From: Allodiplogaster sudhausi
Lineage: Eukaryota > Nematoda > Chromadorea > Rhabditida > Diplogasteridae
Length of the DNA: 64,000 nucleotides
Reading direction: 5' to 3'
NCBI GenBank assembly: GCA_945643635.1
Contig: CALZFC010000018.1
Span: 5,966,001-6,030,000, forward strand
Shown one piece after another: positions 35,841 to 48,326 of the stretch (within the stretch, counting starts at the first letter, position 1; every line of letters starts with the position of its first letter). The translations under genes and the position numbers were made by a program. A model generated the notes under the pieces. That model did no database searches. It saw only the letters and a program-made list of their open reading frames with translations, and was not told the origin of the DNA.

Positions 35841-36134
35841 GAAAAAAAATTGAAAAAAAAAACATTTTGCACTCACATTAAAACCTCTTTGTTTAGGTTT
35901 AAATTTATGATTTTCTCTGATGATTTTCTCTGGCATACTAACTTATACAAATTTTAATACCATTTTATGAAATTCCAATGCAGTGTGCACGCTTTTAAAA
36001 CCAGACATTACATGCCTTCTCAATGAAGTTCTATTGCTGCTCGATATCTTTCTTTCTCACATGATTTCATCTCCAAGTCATTCGAAAGCATATCTGTAGC
36101 GCCGATTCCTGCAAGCATTCATTACAGAGGATGA

Positions 36135-36209
<75 letters not shown>

Positions 36210-36659
36210 TAAAGTACTCACATTTCACAGCTCTATAAAAGGCCCCGATGCGATTTGCAGGGCAGTTAGCTGCTTAGTTACGAACAATTGTAGAAAGTTA
36301 AATCCATGTATTTCCTCGCTGGCATTTATCTTTTTTATATAAAAAAATTGAGCGTTTTTATTAATTCTCTTCTTTGAAAGAACTCATATCATTCCAAGGT
36401 ACATCAGAGTATGCAATATCATTGACGAAGTCAGACGATAGAATGTCGAGGGAACAGGAAGACACACTGTTTTCCCGGTTTTTCTCACACGCAGTGACTA
36501 TGCCAGCATAGGACAACAAAGAAACGCTCACGAGGGGCCAGCGAGGAGGAATTAAGTGTAAATAATAAATAATAATAATAAATGAATAGAAATAACAATA
36601 TAATTACAATAAGAGAAAAACAAGAATGCAAATTAACACGTGGCTATGCTAATGGGGGA
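35841..36659. repeat. Intergenic sequence between divergent T5 and T6, with AT microsatellite
   Basis: (AT)n lies at 36139-36206. 35870-35990 matches the BEL left flank at 24560-24658. 36360-36560 is shared, inverted, with 49240-49400 and 53510-53680, so it belongs to the conserved T upstream block. A short ORF at 36305 (MYFLAGIYLFYIKK) is not convincing. Confidence 0.6.
36234..36239 (+). promoter_or_regulatory. TATA box
   Basis: CTATAAAAGGCCCCGATGCG is a textbook TATA context, 640 bp upstream of the T6 start and just after the AT microsatellite. Which transcript it drives is unclear. Confidence 0.35.
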
Positions 36660-38551
36660 CGGGCATGTATGAAGGAAACGTGTGGAATGGGCTATTCTAC
36701 AACTGCAAAAGCAAAATTATGCTCCAAAAAAACGTGGCAGAATTGCTCTGGAACTCATCATTATCCCGCGCAACTTAGCCTGCGAGTGGTCGACTCTTCG
36801 ATCAGCTCTCGGGCTGTCTCTGCCGCTCTCTTTCTCACCCCTCTCTCCACTCTCTCTTCTCTTCTACACCTACCGATGGCGAGCTCTCGTGCTGCCTGCT
36901 CTCTACCATTCTGCATCTTCGTGCTCGCGCTTCTTCACAATGCCACGGATATCGCGACTTTTATGACCTCATGGTCAGTGTAATAATCTCTAATAGTTAT
37001 GATCGCCTATTACAAAGTTCATCACGACTTGACTTTTAGGTTATTCAATGCTACAACTGGGGAAATGGAAGCACGTGTAATGAGCGCTGCAAGATCCTCG
37101 GCAAAGGATACAAATATTGCGTCTACGTACTTCACGGCGACGGCGAGACTACGCAAGAATGCGACAAAATTATCGAAAACTTTCGCAAGCGAATCACAAT
37201 TGGTTGGCTACCCAGAGACTGATTTGTTTCGAGAATACTAATATTTTACATTATATGAAGTATAATAAGACAATAGTAAAGGACAAGAATTATTACAAAC
37301 GGAACATTTGACGTTAAATTTTTTCAAAAAAGAATTTTTTCATTCCCAAAAATAGCTATGAATGTCTGCTCGAAGGTCGGAATTCAGAGTGGTACGACAG
37401 TCGTTTCTATCAGCTGAAGGCAATCTGCAACATCGATTACACCTCCGACTGCTACCTCGACATCAGAAAGTACCCAAATGCCATCCCCAACCTCAATGCA
37501 TATCTTGGAGAAAGCCGCATGCAAAGGGAACCCAAAGGAAAGATGCCCTTGGCAAACTTTGATCAGGTTTCTGAAACGCTTAATTAATTTCAGTATATCA
37601 TTTTTTTCTCAAGTAAACTGTAGTTTTTCAATAACTATTACATAAACAGGTTTAATCAAATGTTCAAAACTAAAATAAATAAATAAAAAACAATTCTTTC
37701 GTTTTTCAGGTGATTGCGATTCTGGACGGCACTTATTTTCCGTATAATAGGTGAGCTTTTCAATCATAAAGGTACACAAACAAGAATTATGAATTTAAAA
37801 AAAGCATTCATAATTCTTTATGCAGACTGCTGTGAGCGTTAAAACACCAAATATGTATGTTGTGATATTAGGATATAGAATGTAGAATATAATACTGCTC
37901 TATAATCTCAGCAGGGAATGTACGGGTGCTTTATTTTCATTAGAAAAGTAATTAAATTTTTAAAGTATTGTTTAAAATTAATTACAGCACATCAACCACG
38001 ACGACTACGAGCACTTTCACGACCACGTGAGTGTCTTCAAGAAATGGCCTTTCTGGATACAGTAGTTATTTCTCTTTCAGTCATTATCCACCAAATACTT
38101 TTACTCACAACGATCTAATGGGTACATTGCAGGCCAACAACAACTTCGGCCAGTGCAACAACTTCGAAAAGTGCAACTACCACCACCACTGAGCCAACGA
38201 TGACTTCCACTGCAATGTAGGCAAATCAAAGAAGATTTTTTTCATCTTTCGCTCTTTAAAGCATGAAAAATTAATGAACAATAAGAAGTACACTTGCCGT
38301 GCAATTAATCTTGACAAAACTGACGCCAGTTTGGCCAAATGTTAATGAAAGTTTCATTTCGAGCTCAGTGAAATTTTAATGAAATATTTTGTCATCTTTC
38401 ATCTGGGAAGAGATTTTGAATTTTCTTTTTCTTATGCTATTTTCTTTCTTTCTACATGGTTTTTTGCATAGGTTTCTATTTAAACATATTTATGTACATA
38501 CATAAATATGTTTACATAGAAATATACGTCTATATATGTATGTTGATAAGT

Positions 38552-39987
38552 ATGAACAACTTATTGGTTCCCATTCGGCGTCGACAACCCAATTTGCCGT
38601 ACATTCGACAGCATCCTATGCCATTCTTCGCTCCCAATGAGAGGCTCCTTTGTGATCGCTTCCGGATGAGACCAGCTCGAGTCAGGCAGCTTGTCCAGCA
38701 CCTCGTGGCGGCTCTCAACCACTACTCTCTCGGAGACTGGGCGATCTCCGAAGAGAACCAGGCAAGTCGAGCAATCCGACTGCGATGTAAAGACGGCAAG
38801 ACAGAGCGAGAGGTGGTGAGAGAGAGAGGAAGAGAGGTAAAAGTGATGAATCTCAGGTAGGTTAGGTGGTAGAAGTGCATGAAACAAGGAATCTCAGGGA
38901 GGATAAGAGGGAGAAGTGCATGAAATAAGAAATTTCAATCTGAAAGCATTATTAAGAAAAATAATAATGGAGACAGGAAAAGCTGAAAAAATTGCTAGTT
39001 ATAACACATTCGACAGGTTCTCATGCTGCTGCGGTCTCTGTTCACCAACGCGTCGCAGTCAGTGCTAGCTGATCTCTTTGGATGTTGCCAATCCACTGTC
39101 GCGAATGTTCTGGAGCGAACACTCGATGGAATGCAGACGTTGTGGGACCGTTGCGTCCGCTTTCCTCTTACAAGTCCGCGCTACTGCGCAGGAGCAGCGG
39201 ATGCATTCGGGAGGCGCACTCGTTTTGGCAGTAAGATGTTAACGAAAGAACAACTTTATCTTTTTGTTAGCTCAAGAAAACAAGTTATTATTAAAGAAAC
39301 ATGAATGAAAAGCCAAGCATATCTAACAGTAACTTTGACAGTATACCTTCTTACGGTAGCTTAAAACAAACAACTGTGGCGATTCCAACATTTAATTTTG
39401 ATTTAGACGTCATCGGCCTAATCGATGGAACCCTCATCCCCATTATGGCCCCAGAGGAATCCCCGTGGCAGTACCGTACCCGAAAGGGATGGACAGCAAT
39501 CAATGCCCTAGTTGTATGCGATGCAGTCGGGCGCATCGTATACTGTAACTGCCGTTTTCCCGGAAGCTGCCATGATGCATACGTCTATAGGCAGTCAGCA
39601 CTTGCTGAAGCCTTCGCACAAGGTTCAATTCCACCCGGGTACGTGATACTGAGAGACTCAGGGTTTGCTTCCAATGGCTTTGTTGTGACCCCATATCGGA
39701 ACCCCCAGAACCCGGCCGAGGAAGAATTCAATCGCGAGCATAGACACACCCGAGTACTCGTGGAACAGGCTATCGGTATGCTCAAGCGACGGTTTGGATG
39801 TCTGCGGGGGCAACTGCGAGTGCAGCCGAGAGCAGCAGTTAAGTGTATCATGGCCTCGGTCATCTTGCACAACTACATCATTGAGAAGGTGACGGGTGGA
39901 TACGCCATCCCTCGTCCCCGCCTTGCTACAATGGCTCACCCTCCACCCGGAATAGACCCGCGAATTCACATGACTACCAACCTGTAA
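38552..39987 (+). CDS. PIF/Harbinger DDE transposase, three exons
   Basis: Exons 38552-38761, 39017-39230 and 39407-39987 join in frame to 334 residues. The N-terminal part contains a helix-turn-helix-like segment (VLADLFGCCQSTVANVLERT). The DDE nuclease residues are visible: D in IGLIDGTLIPIMAP, D in YVILRDSGFASNGF, and E in VEQAIGMLKRRFG. The end HNYIIEKVTGGY is also typical. Intron 1 uses the rare GC-AG form (CAG|GCAAGT ... CGACAG); intron 2 is GT-AG but ends in a weak acceptor (GATTTAG). The length is normal for the family. The product would cut and paste this element together with its Myb-like partner. Confidence 0.88.
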
Positions 39988-40797
39988 ATGTATTAGACTA
40001 TTCCTATTACTCCATTTTTCTCGATATAATTAGTTAATTTTGATAAACAATTTCTAGTTGCCTCTGTGATCCGATAAGATATAATTGACAAAAACCTAGC
40101 TGAATCTAAAGATGAAAAAGAAAGAAGAAAGGAACATAATATCAGTGGAAACTGTCGAAGGGGATGACAAAAGCATACAACCTCTATTCAAAAGCAACGA
40201 TGCGGAAGGAGCAAGAAACGAAAAATTGATAATTTAGCATTTAATAGATACTATGTTAACTATACGCTTCAATAGAAACTCTAAGCTATTTCCATAAATC
40301 GAGCTGAACAGCTTGGGCAAATTGCTATGGGCAAAAATTTAGAAATGCTATGCAATAATTATAAGATAAATATACTCTTGTATATCCTTTAAACCTCTAT
40401 TCCAAAGAGCTACAGGAGAGATGAACGCCTCGAAGCAGAGGAATTTCCAACAACGTCGACGTACGAGTCCGCGTCTTCTGCTGATTCTTCGCGCCCGATC
40501 TTTTCGTGTTGTACTTCATGATTGAAGTGTGCCTACGATGTTAGGCCACAGTTATTGCACGATTGCAACTCAATAAAAAAAAAAATTAAATCAGGAAGAA
40601 AAAGGAAATAAAATAAAATGGAATGGAAGTGAAACCATATTATCCTCTGATGAGTGATGATCATTCACAGCACTATGTGATATCTCAGCAGTGGAAGACT
40701 GGAAAAGGACATTAAAACTGTTAATAACTGCTGTTGTAACAAGGTTATTCACCCCGACTAGAGATCTCACAATGGTGTTCAGCGAATTATGTTTTTA

Positions 40798-42462
40798 ATA
40801 TTCAGTTATTTGTAAAGAACTAACTGAGGTACGCATGAGGACCGCGCTCACAATGCTGTTCATCGACTGCACAAAACATTCTCGTTCCTTCCGCAAAGTC
40901 TCGACCAAATGCATAATTATCAACAAATCAACAATTGTGAACAAAAATCCTACCTCTTTGAATTCTTTGGCCATCTCTTCAATTGCTGAAGATGACTTGC
41001 GCATATAGGCAGAAGCTTCCTTCGCCAAAACTCGTGTTGCATCAGCTGCTCTTCTTTGAGCCTAAAAGCATTTCAAGTTTGAAGTGACAAACATAGGTCT
41101 GTTCATATAAAGCATACGGTATACCGTCGCGTGATACTGTAAATGTATTTCCGAAAAAAAAATTAAAATGAAAACTTCATTTTAAAATTAGCTTTTCTTG
41201 GCAATATTAAAAAGGAAACACACCTCCGGCATTTCTATAGTCCTTTCGCGAACCATCCGCTCAGACGATGCAGTCTTACGCGGGCTGTTGTGCAGGAAAT
41301 CAACCTCGTGCGGTTCATTAAACTTCTCGTGATCCTACAAAATAGTGCATTAAATTCTACAGAAAAATTAGTAAGAAATAGGAAGAAGTAGTGAGTAACG
41401 CGAGAACAAAAGAACAAATTGTGAAGAAATTATATAACTTTATTTTATTTTAAAACCTGCGAGTGGAGAGTAGGCCTTCCACTGCATTCCTCCCCTCCCG
41501 TGAAGCGTTCATCATCAAACGCAGAGCGGTTTCGACCCTTTGTCCTTGAAAACTCGCCTTCCTCATATGGTTCGTCATCGACGCTCGTGCGAAAAGACCG
41601 CTTCCTCGTGCTGCTCAACTACAATTTTGTCGTGATATGAGCATTACTAAAAGAGTAAACTGTTAACAAATGACATCATGTTATTCTGTTACGTCAAAGC
41701 AAAGAGTTGTTAGTAAATAATAAAAAAAAACCTGCAAATGAACGTCATCATCATCCCCACTCGTAAAGCCCTCTTCATCGAACACAGAGCGCTTTCGGCC
41801 CTCTTTCATTGGGTTTTCCTTCAATTTATTCATTAAATCCACTTCTCTTTATAGTTGGAAAGGAATTGAATGTGGAGAAGAACTGTCGGCAAATTGTATA
41901 GCATATTTCGAGCTAGTGGTGAATTTTTATATTTCGAGCTAACAGTAAGGTTCCTATAAAAAAATTAATAGGAACCTTACTGTTCGCGGGCTTCGCAACT
42001 AAGCTCTCTCCAAACTCGCTTATGCCACGGAAAGCAGCAGTTCTACTATAACGTCCCATCAATGCACGCTCGGCCGGAACAAGGTCTTCAAACCTTTTGT
42101 CCAGGCTCTTCTCTACAGCCTGAGAGATACCGCCTCCAGTTGCACCTCTGTAACTAAATCCCAGACGATATTCATATTCACCTTTCTCACAGCAAGAACA
42201 AAATAATTAACCTATTTTCATCTGCGGAAAGTTGCTTGACAGTTGCTAGAGAGTCGCGGAGGATTCGCTGGCACCGTGACACGCTTAACTCGTTGTTTCC
42301 CAGACGCAGTCGCGCCTTGCTGACGACAGTCTCCCAGGCTCCATCTCGCGCCGTATTCGCGCCTGGTCGACGGTTGCTGTTCCCCTCTATCAGAAATTCG
42401 CGATATTTCGCGATCTCCTGCAGGACGACATCCTTGTCTTCCGAAGACAAGTGCTTCGGCAT
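40798..42462 (-). CDS. PIF/Harbinger Myb/SANT-like DNA-binding partner, about six exons
   Basis: Exon 1 (42462-42212) starts MPKHLSSEDKDVVLQEIAKY and has the spacing of a Myb/SANT-like (trihelix) fold. Further exons are about 42186-41990 (EYEYRLGFSYRGATGGG), 41822-41741 (GRKRSVFDEEGFTSGDDDD), 41620-41457 (GRNRSAFDDERFTGGEE), 41335-41226 and 41061-40798 (a helical C-terminus). Two consecutive exons repeat the motif GR-RS-FD-E-FT-G. The first junction is unclear: only about 26 bp separates the two frames, too short for an ordinary intron. The exon 1 to 2 link may therefore be mis-drawn or broken. In this superfamily the partner helps the transposase reach DNA. Confidence 0.7.
41941..41984. repeat. 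17-bp perfect inverted repeat, 10-bp loop
   Basis: AACAGTAAGGTTCCTAT (41941-41957) faces its exact complement at 41968-41984, inside an intron of the Myb-like gene. Confidence 0.9.
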
Positions 42463-42680
42463 TTCGCCTTAAACAAATACATTCTATTTGAAACGAGATG
42501 ATATGGCGAGATTGGACAAATGGTATTAAGTAGAAATGAAAAAAGGAAAGCATTCTAAGATTCACTCGGACAGCAACACACAATGCTTGTGTTTTTGCCC
42601 ATTTTTCTTTTCCGTTATTATTGTTTGAATGACATTTGTACTTGGGCAATCTTTCGGTCACATATATGAGATAGCGTACA

Positions 42681-42737
42681 AAAGTGAGAGAGGAAAAGTT
42701 TCTAAAGAGCCTTTAGAAACTTTTCCTCTCTCACTTT
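42681..42737. repeat. 27-bp perfect inverted repeat, 3-bp loop
   Basis: Arms 42681-42707 and 42711-42737 (AAAGTGAGAGAGGAAAAGTT... and complement) are near the right end of the Harbinger element. Confidence 0.9.
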
Positions 42738-43387
42738 CCCACACTATTTCGTTATACATGACAAACTTCAGTGAACTTTTTCGTTGAATGCATTTTTAAA
42801 CCTGCACAAACATTTTCTTTTCTTTTTCGGAAGTTGGATGAAGTTTGGCCTTTCTCCATAGTAAACCGGCGTAAAACCTTCATGAACTTTCAATTTGAGC
42901 TCGTTAATATTTCACTCAACCTTCGTTTCAATTTTCTTCCTAGATTAATTGCACGGTTGGCTTTGCAAAGTCAGAATAATAAAAATGAGAGTCTAATGAA
43001 GATACAACATTATCTACGAATATTTCTGTTTTTAGCTCGTCCTTTCCTCAAGAAGAAGCGATGCCGCACCTGAAGCCGATTTACACGTTTCCCGTATGCG
43101 GAAATGTTTAAAATATTATATAAGACAATTTGGTTATTCAATAATAAGAATAATAGAATTTATAAGATCTGTTATAGAACTGGTTTTCAATTCTACTGAA
43201 GGATTTTTCCCTTTACAGTTCTTCTGGGTCGGCGTGGCTTCTGATTTCTCTGGCAGTCATTGCGCTTCAGTGCTTCGAGATCGATTCTGTTCTCACTTCC
43301 TAAATGAATAAAGATTGTTGTTTTTGTGTGGTGATGTCGAACAGAGTCAAAAACTGATCTGGCCGTCGAAGACAATATATTGCTTAA

Positions 43388-43889
43388 AGGAGCATGAGCA
43401 CCCAAAACTCCTGCACGGAAAGACCTGTAGAAAAGTGCCGAGATACTGTAATGCGCTTCGCTTTTATTATAATATTTGTATTGAAAAGCAGTATACACGG
43501 ACTCCTATAAACTTTTAGAAAAATTTTGAAAGTAAAACTTTTCTTCGATTTTTCGATATTTCCTCGGGAATCTCGGCAGAATGACAAACAAACATAAAAA
43601 AGGAATTGGAGATGGCTATATTCATTTAATTCGACCTTGCAAAAGAAGATGTTTAAAAAATATTTTCCCGCCTATAGGCCGGTGGTGAATATCCTGGAGT
43701 TAACTTTCTGCAAAACTTATAAAGAACAGAAACATACCGTATCGCACCAAAAATTTCCCTGATACAGGCACATTTTTTGTATGCAAATTTTTCGCGAATG
43801 CTATACTTTTGAATCTTTTTACGTTGCTAAAGTGTTCGCATGACAAGTGTAATAGCTTAAGGCATGAAAAAATTGAGTTTCATGCTCCT
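43388..43889. mobile_element. 502-bp TTAA-flanked MITE (piggyBac-type)
   Basis: Duplicated TTAA sits at 43384-43387 and 43890-43893 (my boundary, within 1 bp). Termini AGGAGCATGA and TCATGCTCCT are exact 10-bp inverted repeats. It sits exactly at the TTAA end of the R repeat behind T6; removing it restores the R sequence TTAAAGGAGACCATAAGGG. No coding sequence. Confidence 0.75.
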
Positions 43890-45317
43890 TTAAAGGAGAC
43901 CATAAGGGAAAAACTCGGATAAAGTGCAGATAAAGATTGGTAAAAAAAGACGGTGTAAAGAATCCACTGAAATTGTGAGACTCCCCTTCGCCTCACTCCA
44001 CAGAAACTTGTAGTTTGCAAAACTGGCAGATGAGCCTACTTGTTAAGAGAGCCTGTCTGAGAGATTCGACCACGGGCCTATTAAGGTAGTGCAGGGAATA
44101 AAATTATTTTTTGATTTTAATTTTATTTGAAGGGTTACTGTAGCACCATATGGGGATTCCAAAAACATTTTTTTTTTAAATTTATTTTCGTTTTTTAACA
44201 CAGTATACCTCAAATGTCGAAATGAGTTAAATATCCATAACGTTTTGTAAACTCAACAAAATTGAATTTTGAAAAGTTTTTTACGTTCAGCATTCCCAGG
44301 GGCATAAAAAAGTCATACAAAAGTTTTTGAAAAAAATTCATTTAATGGGTCATATTGACACCCAAATATATCGTGGGTGCAGTTTGGGCCCGAAAACGTT
44401 TCGAGGGCGCGGATACGACACCACCACGTGAAAGAGGAGCATTTATAACCCCTAATACAATGGTTGACCAACGGATTGGAGCACGTAATGGTAGCCTAAT
44501 TTCCGCTTGAGCATTCACATTTGCTCAAACTGGTGAGCAGGAAAATTGGCATAAATCGCTTCAAACTCAACAATGGGCAACATTTCGATTTGCCTTCTTA
44601 AAACTAACAAAACAGTTCCAAAACACGCATGACTTTTCTTTCAATTTCACTTTTTCAACACTTTTCTGGAAAAAACCTTTTTTCTGTATCGTGAATTCGG
44701 CACCTTTTCGCCTGTTTCTGATATTTGGTAAGCAGAGCGCGCCATCGTTTTACCTTTGTAAGAAAGAGCATTTAATTTTACGTAGTTTACATAAGTTTGC
44801 AACTGAATTGGACGACGTAATTGATGCGATTTTGCGACCGGAAACTTATAACTCCGCAAATTATCAAAATTTTAAATCGTCGAATCCTTCCAGAGCATGT
44901 AGTTCTTGAGCTAGAAACAAGATGGGATTGTTCACCAGTCGATTTTATGCAGATATGGTATATTTGTGCGACATTACAAAAAAATACTTGGTAAATTGTT
45001 TTTTCGTATCTCAAATAATTCCCCTATAACTACGGAAATGTAACTTTATGGCTAATTTTCAGAGGAATTTCTGAATTTATCTTTTAACACAAGAAAGAAC
45101 GGGTTTTTTGAACCTGCACAATTGCCCATTACTTCAATATAGCTACAATCTTCTCGATAATCAATAATTAGAGACAGAAATCCGAGGGCTTTTTTCGAAA
45201 AAAAAATTTTTAATCGTTCTATTGCCGTATGTTATATATTGGGAGAGAAGAAAGTCAAGTTTATTCTTTATAATAATACTTTTTACTGCATCCATTTTCA
45301 ATATACAGCTCAGAATA
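43890..45317. other. R remnant, then unrecognised sequence
   Basis: 43890-44040 is the R repeat. 44040-45317 contains no gene or repeat I recognise. It is AT-rich with a few GC-rich words (44380-44430). Confidence 0.5.
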
Positions 45318-47344
45318 TTGCCTCTTCGTGCTCGCTCTTCTTCACCCGACTTCCGCCGGCGAATGCCACCCAGCCGTCTCACCCTGGCCTTTCAGCAAAC
45401 TCGAAATTGTAAATAATTTCTTCAAATATTTTGAATTTCTCAATTAGCACCTCCTGAGTACTATTATTCAATGGCCTTTAGCAGAAGGGATTTTAACAGA
45501 AGGCTAGAAATTATGATCGCCTATTACAAACTTCATCCCGACTTGACTTTTAGGTTGCTACCTGCTACAACTGGGACAATGGAAGCAAGTGTGCAGAGAG
45601 TTGCACGTACCTTGCTAGAGGACACCAACTTTGCCTCTACGCAATTCACAGCGATCGCAACACATCGCAAGAATGCGAAATCACAGATACGCGTAGCTTT
45701 GAGTTGGCGAAAAAAATGGACAAGAAAATCACATTTAGTTGGAGTTTGTGATACTCATATTTAACACTATATGAAGTACTGATTTTTTTTCATAAAGCTT
45801 TGCAGATAATATTTTTTTCTTCCCAAAAAAGAGCTATGAATGTCGGAATTTAGAATGGCTCAACGGTCGTTTCTGGAACATGAAGGCATCTTGCTTAGCT
45901 GATGACGGAAACTGCTACCTCGATATCAGAAATTATCCCAACGCCATATCCAACATCATTGCCTATCTTGGCGAAAACCGGATGAAAAGCGATTCCAACG
46001 GAACTTTGGCTTTGGATAGCTTTGACCAGGTTACAAAAGCGTTTAACTAATTTCAGCACAACAATTTGTTTTTTTAGTTACAAAAGTGCAAAACAAGTTT
46101 CAAGAGTCCAAAATTAAATAATTGAAAAACACTTTTGATTTTCACAGATGATTGCGGTTCTGGAAGGCTCCTATAACAGGTGAGCTTTTCAATCATGAAC
46201 TTCCACAGCCACGAATTATGAATTGAAAATGAAATCCTTTGTTTTCAGAGGCGAAAGAATAGTTTTCCTGCTTGTTATTATGCAAATTAGCATTATACAA
46301 ATATAGTACACAAATATAGACGAAAGTAACACTTAAGAATTATAAAATTGTGACCCTGACAAGATATTTTGAATGGCATAGGAGTCCTATGCAGCTTTTA
46401 TATCCGGTCTCTCCTTTATTTTTTTAAAATTTAGTTTTAAATTAATTTCAGGACAACAACCACCACGACTACGACATCTTCCACGGCCTCGTCAGTGTAT
46501 TAATAAATTGTCTTTATTACTTTTTTCGGTTATTTTATGTCAATTAGTTCTATTCACAATGAACCAAAGCTTATATTGCAGCACCACAACGACTTCGACC
46601 ACTACAACTACCACCACAACTGAGCAAACGTTTATTTTTTTTCGGTTCATGCTCTTCGTCGGAGTTTATAAAAAAAAAACAGTTTCGACTTCAACTTCTG
46701 CAGCAGCTTTTCTCTATCACAACCATTCCTTTTTATATCTAGCGCATAATAGTGGGCTTTATAATCATAAGAGTAAACATTGAATTAATGAAAAACGAGT
46801 TTCATGGATAAGTTTTTAGAGTGAAAAACTCTATTTACATTACGCCAGCTGGCGTAATGTAAATAGAGTTTTTGAACAACAATTTGTTTGCAAAGCTTTT
46901 TGTTCAAATTTTCAGCCCACCGGCGACTTCAGGAGACCGTGACAATTCTCGCACGAATTCTGCAGCCTTTGAGAAGTTTGTTGCAAAGTTCCAGCGCCTC
47001 TTTACAAAGAAACCAATAAAAACAATTTTATGTTCTATTCAAAGAAAAATATGACTCTTTTTTTCCTAGTCTCCTACATTTTAGATTGCTTATTCCACAA
47101 GAAGAAGAAGAGCTGCCGTATTTGGTGCCTTTCTCCACGTCTCCGGTAAGAATCGCACTGAAAAAGCATAATTGAAGGACTCATACATTTTTTACACCAT
47201 TGCTTTAACAAAACACAAGGCTGAAATAGTTTTCAAGAATTCCCCTTGCAGTTTTTCTGGATCGCCGTGGCGTTCGTCGTGTTCACCGTGATCTTCCTTT
47301 GCTATTGCGGCTGCAATTTAGGAAAAATGGATTTCAGTTCTTAA
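45318..47344 (+). pseudogene. T7: diverged T-family gene lacking its signal peptide start
   Basis: Same gene as T8 but truncated at 45318, so exon 1 starts at LPLRARSS-equivalent codons without ATG. Exons: 45554-45737 (CYNWDNGSKCAESC), 45806-46029, 46148-46179, 46452-46490, 46582 to about 46625, 47085-47145 (LLIPQEEEELPYLVPFSTSP) and 47252-47344 (membrane helix). No promoter block precedes it. Unless another start is supplied, it should not yield a secreted protein. Confidence 0.65.
46824..46873. repeat. 50-bp perfect palindrome without loop
   Basis: AAAAACTCTATTTACATTAC, then GCCAG at the centre, followed directly by the complement. It lies in an intron of T7. Confidence 0.95.
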
Positions 47345-47860
47345 AGAATAAAACGCTTGTTCGTCAAGACAATTCATTGGAGTTTGGTTGAAATTGTTAA
47401 AAGAATAAAAAAAACCTTTGATATCGAAAAAAAAAAAATGTTCACAGATTTGGTTCTAGTTCTAGTTTATTATGCTTTAAAAAGTTAGCCTTAAAATTAA
47501 TTGAAGAAGCTAATGGGAGTGGCCTAGGCAGTCGCTTTGTTATTTTACTTACAAAGGCTTTTGTTAAGGGTTGTGTTATGTAATTATTGGAATACAAATG
47601 AATTTCAAGCATATCACTGCCCCGAAAAGCAGGATTGTATTGAATTTCTAATGGTTTTGGAAAATCATCTTTGTAGCAATAATCTTTTCGATCGTTCGCA
47701 TGCCACATTCGAATCATTTATACATCAAACCCGTGGTTTCTTGACAAAAACTCTCGTGTTGTGCAACGGAGAATATTTTGCAGAGTTCTTTACCAATTTA
47801 TTGATTTCACTTCTCTTTCGGGTAAGAAAGCAGAATCGGAGCTTCTCTTCTCAATTTGCC

Positions 47861-48326
47861 TTAGAACCTTCTGATACAGCACTCTCCGTTATTCCACTCG
47901 ACGCTGCATTCATCACGTGCATTTTTGCAATATCTAATTCTCCAGAGGCATTCCCTGTACGGCATCGCGTCGCATGTCTGGATAAAAATGCAGAAATTAA
48001 AATATTTTTTAATTAAATAAAAATTTTAGAGGAACCAAGTGGATAAAAAAGTGCACACTACGTAATATTTATGCATTTCGATCGAATACAGCTTGAATAG
48101 AAATTCTAAATCGTCTGCTAGCAAAAAATATGCTACAACTTGTCTTGTTTTGGAAAAATAAAATAAATCAGCTGCTAGCACTCATACAAAAAATTTTCGT
48201 GATGGTTATCAAAATTCGATGATTTGAAAACAAGCTTACCCATCTTACTTGTTCCTTCTTCAACGTTCTCGCAAGGTTCGCGGTCGCAAGCGCAAGAAGC
48301 ACGATGATGAAGAGGAGAAGTCTCAG
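47861..48326 (-). pseudogene. P7: six-cysteine peptide gene, mirror of P6, no ATG
   Basis: Exon 1 (48326-48249) and exon 2 (47977-47861) are the reverse image of P6 with the same missing start codon. Confidence 0.55.

Larger units (their letters stand above)
38297..42956. mobile_element. Autonomous PIF/Harbinger transposon, 4660 bp
   Basis: Terminal inverted repeats of 15 bp are perfect (CCGTGCAATTAATCT). The 3-bp target duplication is TTG (38294-38296 and 42957-42959). Removing the element restores the exact intron sequence seen in T1 (ACACTTGGCTTTGC). It carries the two genes typical of the superfamily in convergent orientation: a DDE transposase (+) and a Myb/SANT-like protein (-). Both look intact. 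Confidence 0.93.
36876..43303 (+). pseudogene. T6: T-family copy split by a PIF/Harbinger insertion
   Basis: Exon 1 starts MASSRAACSLPFCIFVLALL but then runs into other sequence and a stop (the STSAGECHP part is gone). Exon 2 (about 37039-37204), exon 3 (about 37332-37566, a good YDSRFYQLKAICNIDYTSDC frame), exon 4 (from 37711), exon 5 (from 37989) and exon 6 (about 38134-38217) are present. The transposon sits in intron 6. Exon 7 (43036-43093) follows it. Exon 8 (43219-43303) has a deletion that destroys the membrane helix frame. At least two lesions are independent of the transposon. Confidence 0.75.

Noticed and set aside
47442..47717. 91-codon ORF in both palindrome arms (mirror 50527-50802)
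   Set aside because: Looks protein-like in composition, but has no signal, splice support or recognisable motif. Duplication alone explains why it occurs twice.
47537..48016. 159-codon ORF (and its mirror at 50228-50707)
   Set aside because: It lies antisense to the P7/P6 cysteine exon, has no homolog I recognise, and is long only by chance. Its presence twice reflects the palindrome, not selection.
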